This document shows, one piece after another, positions 1-9,185 of a DNA stretch of 64,000 nucleotides. Every line of letters begins with the position of its first letter. The first letter of the stretch is position 1. This stretch comes from Shewanella algae. Its GTDB lineage: Bacteria; Pseudomonadota; Gammaproteobacteria; Enterobacterales; Shewanellaceae. A program made the position numbers and the translations under genes. The notes beneath the pieces were generated by a model. It searched no databases. It saw only the letters and a list, made by a program, of their open reading frames with translations, and was not told where the DNA came from. The stretch lies in assembly GCF_009183365.2 (NCBI RefSeq), contig NZ_CP068230.1:3811001-3875000 (forward strand). The letters run 5' to 3'.

Positions 1-1158
1 CGCCCTGGTCGCGCGCCGATCCCGGCAACGGGCGACCACGGCGTTGGCATTTTCAGTCTCAGGCGCCTCCAAAAGCGCCTTGAGCTCCTGCAACTCGGTG
101 AGTTTTTGCCGGGCGAAAGCCAGCAGACTTTTAAGCTCAGGCGCCAGCGCGGTCTCCACCTCGAGATCCACCGGGGTATGCAACAGGGAGCAGGAAGTGG
201 CAAGCCAGAGCCTGTCTCCCAGATCCCGCGCCAGTGGCGCCAACTGCTCGGCCACAAGATCCAGATCGGCGGCCCAGACGTTACGGCCGTTGATCACCCC
301 AACCGACAACACCTGTTCGGGCGCCAGTGCACCGACAAAGGCCTGCAACTGCTCGGGCGCGGTGACCAGATCCAGGTGAATACCCGCCACCGGCAGTGCC
401 GACAACAGACTTTGATGGTGGGCTACAGTGCCGTAATAGGTTGCCAGCAACAGCTTGAGCGGCGCCGACTTGAGTACGCCGTAGGCCTGATTGAAGGCCT
501 GTTGCCAGTTGTCATCCAGCTCAAGTGCCAGCGCAGGTTCATCCAATTGCACCCATTCAACACCCTGGGCGGCAAATCGGGCCAGAATGGCTTGATAACA
601 TTCCAGCAGCGCCGGCAGCAGTGTCAAACGGTCGAACTCTGAGCCCACTGTCTTGGACAGATACAGGAAAGTGACCGGCCCCAAGAGTACCGGCTTGGCA
701 GTGTGGCCCAGCGCCTGAGCCTCGGTCACCTCTTCAAACAACTGTTCCCAGGCGATATCGAAGCGTTGATCTTCGCTGAGCTCAGGCACCAGATAATGGT
801 AGTTGGTGTTGAAGTACTTGGTCATTTCAGACGCCGGCGCATGCTTGCCGCTGGGCGCTCGGCCACGGGCAATCCGGAACAGGGTATCGAGATTGACAGC
901 GCCGCCGTCACGGTGACGCTCGGGGATGACCCCCAGAGTCGCACTAAGGGTCAGCACCTGATCATAGTAAGCAAAGTCACCGACCGGCAACTGCGCCACC
1001 CCGGCATCGGCCTGCCACTGCCAGTGGGTACGCCTAAGCTCCCTGGCAACACTCTCTAATTCGGCCACGCTGGACTCACCGCGCCAATATTTCTCCAAAG
1101 CAAACTTGAGTTCACGTCGACGTCCGATACGGGGAAAGCCAAGACTATTTAATTGCAT
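1..1158 (-). CDS. metE: Cobalamin-independent methionine synthase MetE (3' end cut off by the window)
   Basis: Transfers the methyl group of 5-methyltetrahydropteroyltriglutamate to homocysteine to make methionine in the cytoplasm, without vitamin B12. The N-terminal 386 codons read on the minus strand from an ATG at 1158, beginning MQLNSLGFPRIGRRRELKFA, the family's usual opening; the remaining half, with the zinc site, lies beyond base 1. The frame stays open to the window edge. It is divergent from metR, and three MetJ boxes sit just upstream of the start, so repression by MetJ-SAM and activation by MetR with homocysteine are expected. The identification is secure; completeness cannot be judged. 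Confidence 0.95.
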   Translation of the reverse strand, partial: MQLNSLGFPRIGRRRELKFALEKYWRGESSVAELESVARELRRTHWQWQADAGVAQLPVGDFAYYDQVLTLSATLGVIPERHRDGGAVNLDTLFRIARGRAPSGKHAPASEMTKYFNTNYHYLVPELSEDQRFDIAWEQLFEEVTEAQALGHTAKPVLLGPVTFLYLSKTVGSEFDRLTLLPALLECYQAILARFAAQGVEWVQLDEPALALELDDNWQQAFNQAYGVLKSAPLKLLLATYYGTVAHHQSLLSALPVAGIHLDLVTAPEQLQAFVGALAPEQVLSVGVINGRNVWAADLDLVAEQLAPLARDLGDRLWLATSCSLLHTPVDLEVETALAPELKSLLAFARQKLTELQELKALLEAPETENANAVVARCRDRRATRA

Positions 1159-1226
1159 AATGTATACCATCCTTTATAAACTGTGCAGCAAGTGACTGGC
1201 GACGCCGAAACACAACAAATCAAACC

Positions 1227-1250
1227 GGGCGTCTGGACGTCTAGAAGTTT
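1227..1250. promoter_or_regulatory. Three tandem MetJ boxes in the metE-metR intergenic region
   Basis: Three contiguous 8-mers, GGGCGTCT, GGACGTCT and AGAAGTTT, match the MetJ consensus AGACGTCT at 6, 7 and 6 of 8 positions. Tandem 8-bp spacing is how MetJ dimers bind. The site is 69-92 bases upstream of the metE start and 74-97 bases upstream of metR, so it could control both. Seen in sequence; binding is inferred. Confidence 0.7.
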
Positions 1251-1323
1251 ATTGTGCTAGTCTCAGCACAGGCAACCGAATTGAATTCAAGGGCAACATG
1301 AGCGGCATTCATGTGGAGAGAAA

Positions 1324-2226
1324 ATGATAGAACTGAGACACCTTCGTACTCTGATAGCACTGAAAGAAAGTGGCAGTCTGGCCGGCGCGGCGAAGAAACG
1401 TTTTGTCACCCAGTCGGCGCTGTCACACCAGATTAAAGAGTTGGAGACCCGGATTAACTCCCAGGTATTTGTTCGCAAAAGCAAACCTCTTACCTTCACG
1501 CTTGAGGGCAGTCGCCTGCTGACCCTGGCAGAAGAGATACTGCCCCGGGTACAGGAAACCGAATTTGTGCTCAAACGCGGTCTATCTGGAAGCAGCGGTC
1601 CCTTGAAGGTGGGTATTGAGTGTCACAGCTGTTTTCGCTGGCTGATGCCTGTAATGGAAGCCTTTCATCAGTCTTATCCGGATGCCAATCTGGATCTCTC
1701 CAGCCGCCATCTGTTCGACTCTCTCAATGCGCTGGAAACCGGTGAGCTGGATATAGTGCTGACCTCAGATCCTGTGCCCGGCCATGCCCTTGCCTATCAG
1801 CATCTGTTTGATTTTGAAGTGAGACTGGTGATGGCCAAAGATCACCCTCTGGCAGGCAACAGCTATATTTTGCCGCAACAACTGGCCAGGGAACCTATTA
1901 TCAGTTATCCGGTACCGCTGGAAAGGCTGGATATTTTCCGTCACTTCCTCGAGCCGGCCGGTGTGGTGCCCGGCCCACAAAAACGCTGTGATCTCACCAA
2001 TGTGTTGCTGCAACGCATCGCCTGTAAAGAAGGGGTAGCTGCCTTGCCCAACTGGTCACTGACCGAAGCCCAGGGCTTGAGCCTGACCTCGGTGAAACTG
2101 GGGCAGGAAGGCCTGAAACGGCCGCTGTTCGGTGCCTACCGCCGCGACAGCAGCAATAGAGTGCAGCTGCAAAGGCTGCTGGAATTGATTGCCAAAGAGG
2201 GATTACAGCGTCAGGACAGACACTGA
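1324..2226 (+). CDS. metR: LysR-family activator MetR
   Basis: Cytoplasmic transcription factor that activates metE (and usually metH) with homocysteine as co-effector. 300 residues, the normal length. The N-terminal winged helix-turn-helix spans roughly residues 1-60 (opening MIELRHLRTLIALKESGSLA), and the rest is the substrate-binding-like effector domain with the family's SRHLFDSL and LTSDPVPGHA stretches. A GGAGAG Shine-Dalgarno sequence precedes the ATG. Position and divergence from metE match the standard metR-metE arrangement, which together with the sequence makes this more than a generic LysR call. Confidence 0.93.
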   Translation: MIELRHLRTLIALKESGSLAGAAKKRFVTQSALSHQIKELETRINSQVFVRKSKPLTFTLEGSRLLTLAEEILPRVQETEFVLKRGLSGSSGPLKVGIECHSCFRWLMPVMEAFHQSYPDANLDLSSRHLFDSLNALETGELDIVLTSDPVPGHALAYQHLFDFEVRLVMAKDHPLAGNSYILPQQLAREPIISYPVPLERLDIFRHFLEPAGVVPGPQKRCDLTNVLLQRIACKEGVAALPNWSLTEAQGLSLTSVKLGQEGLKRPLFGAYRRDSSNRVQLQRLLELIAKEGLQRQDRH

Positions 2227-2274
2227 TTGAGCGGCTGCCACCGTCCTTGAAAGTCGGCGGCAGTCACAAAGCAT

Positions 2275-2997
2275 CTAGAGAGGATTCAGCAGCAGACCGC
2301 GCTGGGACAATACCCTTCTCAGTACCAGTCCGGGTGAATTGGGATCCCGGGTCTGTCTCAGGTTATGAGCGACCATAAACTCGCTTTGCAGCTCATCATC
2401 CAACCCCAGAGATTCAAAAGCTTCCACCGTCAGCGTCTGCTGCTGGGTCTCTATCAGGGTCTTGATAATGCCCAGCGGGAAGCATTGCTCGGCTTCGGCG
2501 TTGAGATAGGCAAACGCCGTCAGGGCAATAATCTGACCAAAGACGCTGAACAACGCCAGAGTCTGCACTTCATCCGCGTCTATCTGTACCCCTTGCATCT
2601 GATGCAAGCTGTCCACCGACTCGGTCGCCACAGACTCAGTCAGGCGCCAATAGCCAAGTACCAGTTTACGGTATGGCTGCGGCAATTCATCGAGCCGCTC
2701 TTTGAGATAAAAGCTAAAGGCATAACGGTAGATATTGACCTGTCCCAGACGCACCAATGCATCCTTGAGGCTGCGGTTTGGCTGAACGGAAGGAGAGAGC
2801 GCGTTATTGCTGCGCCACAGCAGATGAGCTGCCAGAGCGGGATCGGTCGCGACAATATCGATCACATTGCGAATATCGCCATCAGCAATAATGGCCTTCT
2901 TAAGCGGGATCAGGATGCCGCGGCGCCCTATCACCTGCTCTTCGTTGGCAATAATGGCACGCACTTGAGTAAAAACCTGCTGCTCAAGATCTGTCAT
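2275..2997 (-). CDS. HDOD-domain protein
   Basis: 240 residues, mostly one HDOD domain (an HD-GYP relative that lacks the metal-binding residues) such as is found in bacterial signalling proteins. Visible hallmarks are IPLKKAIIADGDIRNVIDIV near residues 26-45, ATDPALAAHLLWRSN near 50-64 and SLKDALVRLGQVNIYRY near 75-92. No output domain, transmembrane segment or second catalytic domain is present, so it is a stand-alone HDOD protein of unknown partner. It ends facing metR in a convergent arrangement and is not obviously in an operon with the esterase upstream. Confidence 0.75.
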   Translation of the reverse strand: MTDLEQQVFTQVRAIIANEEQVIGRRGILIPLKKAIIADGDIRNVIDIVATDPALAAHLLWRSNNALSPSVQPNRSLKDALVRLGQVNIYRYAFSFYLKERLDELPQPYRKLVLGYWRLTESVATESVDSLHQMQGVQIDADEVQTLALFSVFGQIIALTAFAYLNAEAEQCFPLGIIKTLIETQQQTLTVEAFESLGLDDELQSEFMVAHNLRQTRDPNSPGLVLRRVLSQRGLLLNPL

Positions 2998-3141
2998 GTG
3001 ATTCTTTAAACCTGTTGTTATTTATTATGGAGGCACTATTGCCATTTATTATGGCAGAGAATTTACCCATAAAACGCCCACCAGGGTCAAGTTGAATCGA
3101 TAATTAGCCCGGTTTTTGCCAAATAGAATCAAAAAGTAGCA

Positions 3142-3762
3142 TCAAAAAGCGCCCGCCTCCTGCAGCCTGGTAAAGATGACTTGTGCCAAACGCGAATACC
3201 CCTGTTGATTGAGATGCACAGTATCGGACTTGAGCTCGTTTGAACGCAGCAGCTCAGACAGAGTCTGTTCCAGCAAGATGGCGCCGTGCTTGTCGGCCAG
3301 TTCGGCATACAAAGGCAGGGGGGACAGCAGCAGGCTCTTTTGCGGCACAGCCAGCAGCACTACCGGAATTTGCCGGGCTTTGGCCTCAAGTAACATGGCC
3401 TCGATGTTTTGCGCCAATTGCGCCTGGCTACGACCGCGGAGAATATCGTTACCGCCTTCGAGCAAAATAAGCAGATCCGGCTTGGTTTCATCCAGCAGTG
3501 CCGGCAAACGCTCAAGCCCGGCAGCAGATTGCTCACCGGAAATCCCGGCGTTGATCACCTCACAACGGCACAACTCGGCCAGACGACTGGGATAATCCTG
3601 CCCGGCCTTGGCACCAACGCCTTGGGTCAGGCTGTCACCGAAGGCCAGCAGTTTGCCATTGCTGCCGATATAAGCCAGCTTAGGCTCGGAGCAAGCCAGC
3701 AAAAGCAGCGACAACAGGGCTATGGCCACGCCTCTCAAACCATACCTAAAATCAGCTTTCAT
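3142..3762 (-). CDS. SGNH/GDSL esterase lipoprotein (TesA-like)
   Basis: 206 residues related to the TesA/arylesterase group, which hydrolyse acyl-CoAs, lysophospholipids or aryl esters. Block I is FGDSLTQG near residue 42, with the nucleophile Ser; the block III Asn is in GGNDILRG near 103; the Asp-His pair is in SDTVHLNQQGY near 181. The N-terminus is a lipoprotein signal (hydrophobic run ending LLLLAC, Cys 24), so it is probably membrane-anchored, unlike E. coli TesA which is soluble in the periplasm. Substrate cannot be read from sequence. Confidence 0.8.
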   Translation of the reverse strand: MKADFRYGLRGVAIALLSLLLLACSEPKLAYIGSNGKLLAFGDSLTQGVGAKAGQDYPSRLAELCRCEVINAGISGEQSAAGLERLPALLDETKPDLLILLEGGNDILRGRSQAQLAQNIEAMLLEAKARQIPVVLLAVPQKSLLLSPLPLYAELADKHGAILLEQTLSELLRSNELKSDTVHLNQQGYSRLAQVIFTRLQEAGAF

Positions 3763-3826
3763 ATTTCGACTCTTGCCTCCTTGTCGGTGAGTACTTTCCA
3801 GCTAAAACAGATAGAAATACGGGCAG

Positions 3827-3851
3827 AAAAAAGCCGGGAAACCCCGGCTTT
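3827..3851 (-). terminator. Intrinsic terminator of the TonB-dependent receptor gene
   Basis: A perfect 9-bp stem (AAAGCCGGG / CCCGGCTTT) with a 4-nt loop lies 9 bases beyond the stop codon and is followed by six Ts on the minus strand. Confidence 0.85.
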
Positions 3852-3859
3852 CTATGCTA

Positions 3860-5809
3860 TCAGAAGCGATAGCTGACGCTGAATCTCAGCGCCCGGCCGC
3901 TACCAGAGTAATAACCATCGCCCCAGGTACTGAAATAACCTGAGCTGGCGTATTGCTTGTCAAACAGGTTGTCGACCCTCAGGCTGGCAAGCCAGGCATC
4001 TCGGCTGTAGTTAAGGGCGATATTTCCCAGCCAATAGCTGTCCAGCTTATCGTGCTGATTGCCATTGTCACCTTCCATATATCTGTCGCCCAGATACTGG
4101 CCCTCGACAAACAGCTGCCAGTGCTGGCCAAAGTCCACACTGGTGTAGACACGCCCGGAATGCTCGGCCACCCAGGAGAGAGATTTGCCTTTGTTGGCGC
4201 CTTCAGTAAATTCGGCATCGATATAGTTGTACTCAAGTCCCAACTGCAGCATTTCATTGAGCTGCCAGTCCCAGTCGAGGCTGGCGCCATAACGGCGGGA
4301 GGCATCGGCATTGACGTTGGCTCCGGGGAAAGCGCCGCCGATAGGCATATCGGCACTGGGGTCAAAGACAATTTCATCTTCCAGCGACAGCCGGTACAGG
4401 TTCAGACGCAGGCTCTGGCTGCTCAAGGTCCAATCCCAGCCGGCTTCAATGGAACGGCCGGTCTGCGGCTTGAGGCCGACGACTGTTGGCGGCGTATAAG
4501 CTTGCTCATCGACCTTGGCGAAACGGAAACTCTCATCACCGCGAAGATAGAATCTGTGGCCTTCCAGCGGCCGATAGTTGAGCCCCAACTCGAGCGCGTG
4601 AGCGTCTTCATCCAAATCTATGCCATTGGGGTAAATCTGACCGTCCTTGAGTTCATCCTTGACCTTGGCATAGCGCCCGCCCACCACATAGCTCAGGCTG
4701 TTGGTCAGCGGCACATTGGCCTGTAGATAGGTGCTGGTCATGGTTTGGATATTGCTGCGCTGCATATAACTGAGATCGAACTCGGTTTCACCCCGTTGAA
4801 TATCGGCGCCTATGACTATGCTCAGCTCACCGTTGCGGGTCTGATAACGCCCCAGCGCCTTGGGATTGAATTCCAACAGCGAGCGCTCGTTACGACCTGG
4901 GCTGCCATAGCTGACACTGGACACCAGAGTATCACTGTAGTTGAGGTCCGCAGCCAGGGCCCAGTTGGCGTGCACCTGGCGCTGGAGATGAGCACGCCAG
5001 GCAGAAGTCATCTCATGGTTGTAATCACCCGGCGTCGATGTCGCCTGGCGTGGGTCGGCTTCAAACTGAGCCAGGGTCAGTGAGCCTGGAGTCTGGCGCT
5101 TGTTATCGTAGTAACTGCCTTCGACAAAGAAGTTGGTCAACTCTGAATCATATTGCAGACGCCCCAGCACAGAACCGGTTTCGTTGGCATTGTTTCTACG
5201 GTAGTTGTCGCTCTCGTTGTAAGCAGCAGCCAAATAGTAACGCCAGTTGTCATTGATGGCGCCGGACAGATCCCCACGGCCTTCGTAGGTGTCAAAACTG
5301 CCACCGGAGAGGGTCAGGTTGCCACCGCTGGCACTGGGCGCCTTGGTGATAATATTGATCACTCCGCCGACTGCCTGATCACCATAGAGCACCCCGGCGC
5401 TGCCGGAAAGGATCTCTACCCTTTCAATCTGATTGACCGCAATGGCACTCAGGCTGGGGGCGGCAATATCGATATTGTTGAGTCGGCGACCATCTATCAG
5501 TATCAGGGTGTTATTCACCGCTTGGCTGGAAGAGAAACCGCGCATCGCCAGCACAGGCCCTGAGTTATTGTCCGATATTTGAATGCCACTGCGGCCACGC
5601 AGCAACTCGCTCAGATTACTGGCACCGCTTTGCTGAATATCGGCGGCATCTATGACCACCACATTGGCGGCAATATTGAGCGGCGTGTCATCCTGACGGC
5701 CAATGACCACTAGCTGTTCATCCACGGCCTGGGTTGTAGCACTCGCCATGACGGGAACTGAGGTAAATGCACCGCAGAGCAGCGCGAGATGATTTAGTTT
5801 GAAACCCAT
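3860..5809 (-). CDS. btuB: TonB-dependent outer-membrane receptor, probable vitamin B12 transporter (BtuB-like)
   Basis: 649 residues. Signal peptide MGFKLNHLALLCGAFTSVPV..MASA, a TonB box around EQLVVIG, a plug domain with LLIDGRRLN- and GVLYGDQAVGGVINI-type motifs, and a C-terminal 22-strand barrel ending in Phe (RFSVSYRF). It imports its ligand across the outer membrane using TonB energy. An ATG at 5851 is in frame, but the one at 5809 has AAAGGAAA directly before it and begins the signal peptide, so 5809 is preferred. The cobalamin riboswitch upstream is the main reason to assign B12 as substrate; a cobinamide or other corrinoid transporter is also possible. No btuF or btuCD genes are beside it. 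Confidence 0.82.
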   Translation of the reverse strand: MGFKLNHLALLCGAFTSVPVMASATTQAVDEQLVVIGRQDDTPLNIAANVVVIDAADIQQSGASNLSELLRGRSGIQISDNNSGPVLAMRGFSSSQAVNNTLILIDGRRLNNIDIAAPSLSAIAVNQIERVEILSGSAGVLYGDQAVGGVINIITKAPSASGGNLTLSGGSFDTYEGRGDLSGAINDNWRYYLAAAYNESDNYRRNNANETGSVLGRLQYDSELTNFFVEGSYYDNKRQTPGSLTLAQFEADPRQATSTPGDYNHEMTSAWRAHLQRQVHANWALAADLNYSDTLVSSVSYGSPGRNERSLLEFNPKALGRYQTRNGELSIVIGADIQRGETEFDLSYMQRSNIQTMTSTYLQANVPLTNSLSYVVGGRYAKVKDELKDGQIYPNGIDLDEDAHALELGLNYRPLEGHRFYLRGDESFRFAKVDEQAYTPPTVVGLKPQTGRSIEAGWDWTLSSQSLRLNLYRLSLEDEIVFDPSADMPIGGAFPGANVNADASRRYGASLDWDWQLNEMLQLGLEYNYIDAEFTEGANKGKSLSWVAEHSGRVYTSVDFGQHWQLFVEGQYLGDRYMEGDNGNQHDKLDSYWLGNIALNYSRDAWLASLRVDNLFDKQYASSGYFSTWGDGYYSGSGRALRFSVSYRF

Positions 5810-5907
5810 TTTCCTTTGACTCCTGAAAGGGAAACGGGGCAAGAGTGCCACGGCAGGGAGAGCCCCTTGGCTGCCGCATTTCGAGATCTGCCCACCGAAA
5901 TCATCGA

Positions 5908-6095
5908 AATACCTCCAGGGCCGGTCTCCGGACTTTGGCTATGCGGTTGACCGCGCAAGACCCGGCTTTTATGACGCCACTTGGGCGCGCCTGTCTCTCA
6001 CCATTTACCGTTGCGGGGGCAGTGCCGGATTCTCACCGGCTTCCCGATTATCCCCGGTCTTTCATTCCGGGGCACCACGAGAGGTTGACTGAAAT
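5908..6095 (-). promoter_or_regulatory. Cobalamin (AdoCbl) riboswitch
   Basis: Read on the minus strand, the leader contains GCCGGTGAGAATCCGGCAC followed by TGCCCCCGCAACGGTAAAT, the conserved core of cobalamin riboswitches, and closer to the gene AAAGTCCGGAGACCGGCC, the B12-box region. The element ends about 100 bases before the receptor start. Such riboswitches turn off translation or transcription of B12-uptake genes when adenosylcobalamin is bound. Limits are approximate. Confidence 0.93.
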
Positions 6096-6204
6096 ACTGT
6101 GCTGTCATTCCCGGCCTGACCGAGAGCGGGCATTATAGACGTCTATATGGATGAATGTCTAATTTTGACGACGACTGACCGCCGCAGATTTACCCTGAAA
6201 ACAA

Positions 6205-6226
6205 AAAGGGAGCCGAGGCTCCCTTT
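6205..6226 (-). terminator. Intrinsic terminator after the DUF805 gene
   Basis: A 10-bp stem (AAAGGGAGCC / GGCTCCCTTT) with a 2-nt apex lies just downstream of the stop codon and is followed by a T tract on the minus strand. Confidence 0.8.
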
Positions 6227-6234
6227 CCATTATC

Positions 6235-6582
6235 TTAACCCAGCTCTTTGGGGTTACTGCCAAAGCGGTTGTCACCCACTTCGCTGTCCTGGCAGTAGAA
6301 GACCAGCAACACTATCCAACCTATGATAGGGATAAATGCCAACAACTGCCACCAACCACTGCGGTCAGTGTCGTGCAGACGACGCGCGGCAACTGCAATA
6401 GAGGGCAACAACAGGCCCAAAGAATAAATCAGCCCCAGCACTGTGGTACCCAGCGCATAGTCAATAGCACTGACAACCAGGCTGAAAATGATATAGAACA
6501 GAGTGAACATCCAGTATTCTGTCCGACGGGCCCGACCGGTAAAGTCGGCGTATTTTTTGATGGCTCCGATGAAATGTTCCAT
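6235..6582 (-). CDS. DUF805 inner-membrane protein
   Basis: 115 residues beginning MEHFIGAIKKYADFTGRARR. It shows the DUF805 pattern of an N-terminal YxxFxGRxRRxEYWMF motif, four hydrophobic segments, and an ARRLHDTDRSGWW loop near residue 70. Function is unknown in the family. An upstream in-frame ATG at 6627 exists, but GGGAG sits 5 bases before 6582 and homologues start there. Monocistronic, with its own terminator. Confidence 0.85.
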   Translation of the reverse strand: MEHFIGAIKKYADFTGRARRTEYWMFTLFYIIFSLVVSAIDYALGTTVLGLIYSLGLLLPSIAVAARRLHDTDRSGWWQLLAFIPIIGWIVLLVFYCQDSEVGDNRFGSNPKELG

Positions 6583-6839
6583 GTTTTCTCCCAATAACAG
6601 ATCCAAGATCCGATAATGCCGCACCAATTATTGAATGGCTTAAGGCGACCAAAGTTTCATCAGAGTTTCTTACTCCCTGAAACAGCAAACAATTTTAACA
6701 TACCTGAATGAACTGCAAAGTGACAGAAAAGAGATTTACCTTCCATCCGCCACAAAATCAGAGATATCTCACCCAGTCAGTCGTCATTGGTTTACAAATA
6801 TCGCCATATCCATAGATAGCCAGCCGGCGCTTTTTCATC

Positions 6840-8096
6840 TTATCTGCTCAGCGTAAAACCACGGCTGGCGGCCAGCACCTGGATATCGGTTTCAATCTGT
6901 GCCAGCTGTGTCTGACGCTTTCGACCGATTGCCCCTGAGTTAAACTTGGATGCCAGGTTGCCAAGAATATAGCGCCAATGCTGCGCTTGTTTTTTACGCT
7001 GTTTACGGCTCAAAGGATTCAATGGCGGCTGCGCTGCGAGCGCCTTGAGTAAGGCTGCAGCGGCGCTGAACCAAACATCGGGCAGCGATTCCAGGTTGTT
7101 AAAAAGCCATTCCAGGCAAACCAAGCGGCTCAATTCGGTGTGGGCAAATCCTTTGTTGCTCAAAGGCATTTGCCGCTCCAGCAACAAGGCATTGAATTGC
7201 TTTTGAATTTCAGCACTCCAGGGTTTGCGTTGCAGCTCGGCCAGGTGCTGGGAGAAGACCATCTTCGCCAGCTCATGCTCAGCAAACAGGCTGCGAATGC
7301 CATCGAGCAGTGCCAGGGTAAACTCAGGGTAGCGGCGGCCGAGCGCCAATTGCAGTGAAAGTCCGAGGCCAGAGACGCCCTCGCCTTTACTTGGCGGCTC
7401 CCACTCGAGGCACACAGGGACAAACCAGGCAAGAAAACGCACCTGCCATTCAGGTCTGGCGGCGATATAGCCAAGGGCCTGCCGCCCCAAATAGCTACTG
7501 GCCGGGCTGGCCCGGTTGGCTTCAAGCAGTGCCAGTAACTCGGCGGGGTTATCGGCCTCCAGTAACTGCTCAACTATTGGCGACAACCGCTCCCGAGCCC
7601 GAAGAAAGCGCAAACACTGGACCGTTTTACCCACAAACTTTCCGCCAATGGCCAGCGGCAATAGCGCGATTAGAATCCCCCACAGCTCGAGCCAGGTATT
7701 TTGCTGTTCTCGATAGTACTGGATATCGGTGCGCACTATGCCGGGCTCCTCAGGCAAATGCCAAAGGATCACGGCTTCACCGACGCTTCTCGAATCGCAA
7801 AGCAGGCCTGGGGGATCCCAGATCTGATACTCACTGCCGTTTGGCAACTGATAATACAGCAGGCAATCCCACTCATAACGGCCAAAACCCCAGCGCCCAG
7901 GGGACACATAGTGTTGCTCACGCCGGGCAATATAACCTTGGGTCTCGACGCCTCGTTCGAGCAGGATATTCACTTCATACCAGGATTGGACACTCTCTTT
8001 AACAAAATAGAGCCCTAGAGCCGAGAACAGCCCGCCGGCAAGCGCAAAAAGGCCGATAATTATCAGATCTTCCCAGATTGCCCGTATCTTTCCCAC
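6840..8096 (-). CDS. Membrane protein of unknown function (DUF3592-like N-terminus)
   Basis: 418 residues. One transmembrane helix near 12-32 and a second near 136-158 bracket a roughly 100-residue extracytoplasmic stretch with the look of DUF3592 (LLERGVETQGYI, LLYYQLPNGSEY, AVILWHLPEEPGIVR). The cytoplasmic C-terminal 250 residues are Leu/Ala-rich and helical with no motif I recognise. It has no close partners: its neighbours are separated by gaps of more than 140 bases. Treat as a conserved hypothetical. Confidence 0.6.
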   Translation of the reverse strand: MGKIRAIWEDLIIIGLFALAGGLFSALGLYFVKESVQSWYEVNILLERGVETQGYIARREQHYVSPGRWGFGRYEWDCLLYYQLPNGSEYQIWDPPGLLCDSRSVGEAVILWHLPEEPGIVRTDIQYYREQQNTWLELWGILIALLPLAIGGKFVGKTVQCLRFLRARERLSPIVEQLLEADNPAELLALLEANRASPASSYLGRQALGYIAARPEWQVRFLAWFVPVCLEWEPPSKGEGVSGLGLSLQLALGRRYPEFTLALLDGIRSLFAEHELAKMVFSQHLAELQRKPWSAEIQKQFNALLLERQMPLSNKGFAHTELSRLVCLEWLFNNLESLPDVWFSAAAALLKALAAQPPLNPLSRKQRKKQAQHWRYILGNLASKFNSGAIGRKRQTQLAQIETDIQVLAASRGFTLSR

Positions 8097-8243
8097 CGGG
8101 TCCCCTTTGATTCAATCCTTTAAGGCCGCGGATTGTAGCAGATTTCAGCAATCAGTTGAGGAACACTTCACAGTTTGCCATCCGGTTCTGCGCGCGCCAA
8201 AGAGTCATGCTATGCTCGGGCAAATTGCTAAAGGAGTAACAGC

Positions 8244-9182
8244 ATGAAACGCCCTATCATTCTCGACTGCGATCCCGGCCATGATGATGCCATCGCCTTG
8301 ATCCTGGCCCTAGCCAACCCCGAGCTGGATCTGCTGGCCGTGACCACCAGCGCCGGTAACCAAACCCAGGAAAAAACACTCAACAACGCCATGCGAGTGC
8401 TTACTCTGCTGGGCAGAACCGATATTCCTGTGGCCAGCGGCGCCCCAAAGCCTTTGGCAAGGGAGCTGATCATTGCCGACAGTGTTCACGGTGAATCCGG
8501 GCTCGATGGCCCAGAACTGCCGGATCCCGCCTTTGAACCTCAGCCGATGATGGCCTGGGAACTGATGGCAGAGAAAATCCGCCAAAGCAGCCAGCCGGTG
8601 ACTCTGGTGCCCACGGGCCCCTTGACCAATATCGCTATTTTCCTGAGCGCCTATCCCGAACTCAAGTCCCGTATCGAGCAGATAGTACTGATGGGCGGCG
8701 CCGCCGGTGTCGGTAACTGGACCCCTGCCGCCGAATTCAACATTTTTGTTGATCCTGAAGCGGCCGACATGGTGTTCAAGTCAGGGATCCCCATCGTCAT
8801 GGCCGGTCTGGACGTGACTCATGAGGCGCAGATTATGGAAGAGGATGTAGCCCGTTTCCGCGCGATTCCCAACAAGGTTGCCAAGTGTGTTGCCGATCTG
8901 CTGGAATTCTTTGTTATCTACCACAAGGATCCCAAGTGGGGCTTTGATGGCGCGCCGCTGCATGACCCCTGCACCATAGCCTGGCTGCTCAAGCCTGAGT
9001 TGTTCATCGGCTTGGACTGCCATGTGGCCATCGAAACCCAGAGCGAGCTGACTGTAGGGATGACGGTTGTCGACCGCTATCACTTAACCGGCAAGCCCGC
9101 CAACGCCAAGGTGCTGATGCATCTGGATCGTGAAGGCTTTGTGGATCTGCTGGTTGAAAGCCTCTACGCCTATCAGGATTAA
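8244..9182 (+). CDS. rihA: Pyrimidine-specific ribonucleoside hydrolase RihA
   Basis: Cleaves the N-glycosidic bond of cytidine and uridine, giving free base plus ribose. 312 residues, close to the E. coli protein's 311, with strong similarity throughout. The N-terminal DCDPGHDDAIAL motif binds the catalytic Ca2+ and holds the general-base Asp; PAAEFNIFVDPEAADMVF and GAPLHDPCTIAWLL are the other active-site blocks. Ends 3 bases before the ribokinase gene, so the ribose it frees can be phosphorylated by the next product. Confidence 0.93.
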   Translation: MKRPIILDCDPGHDDAIALILALANPELDLLAVTTSAGNQTQEKTLNNAMRVLTLLGRTDIPVASGAPKPLARELIIADSVHGESGLDGPELPDPAFEPQPMMAWELMAEKIRQSSQPVTLVPTGPLTNIAIFLSAYPELKSRIEQIVLMGGAAGVGNWTPAAEFNIFVDPEAADMVFKSGIPIVMAGLDVTHEAQIMEEDVARFRAIPNKVAKCVADLLEFFVIYHKDPKWGFDGAPLHDPCTIAWLLKPELFIGLDCHVAIETQSELTVGMTVVDRYHLTGKPANAKVLMHLDREGFVDLLVESLYAYQD

Positions 9183-9185
9183 TAC

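Noticed and set aside
44..1059. Plus-strand open frames at the left end
   Set aside because: They are shadows of metE on the opposite strand; the metE frame has the family's residues throughout.
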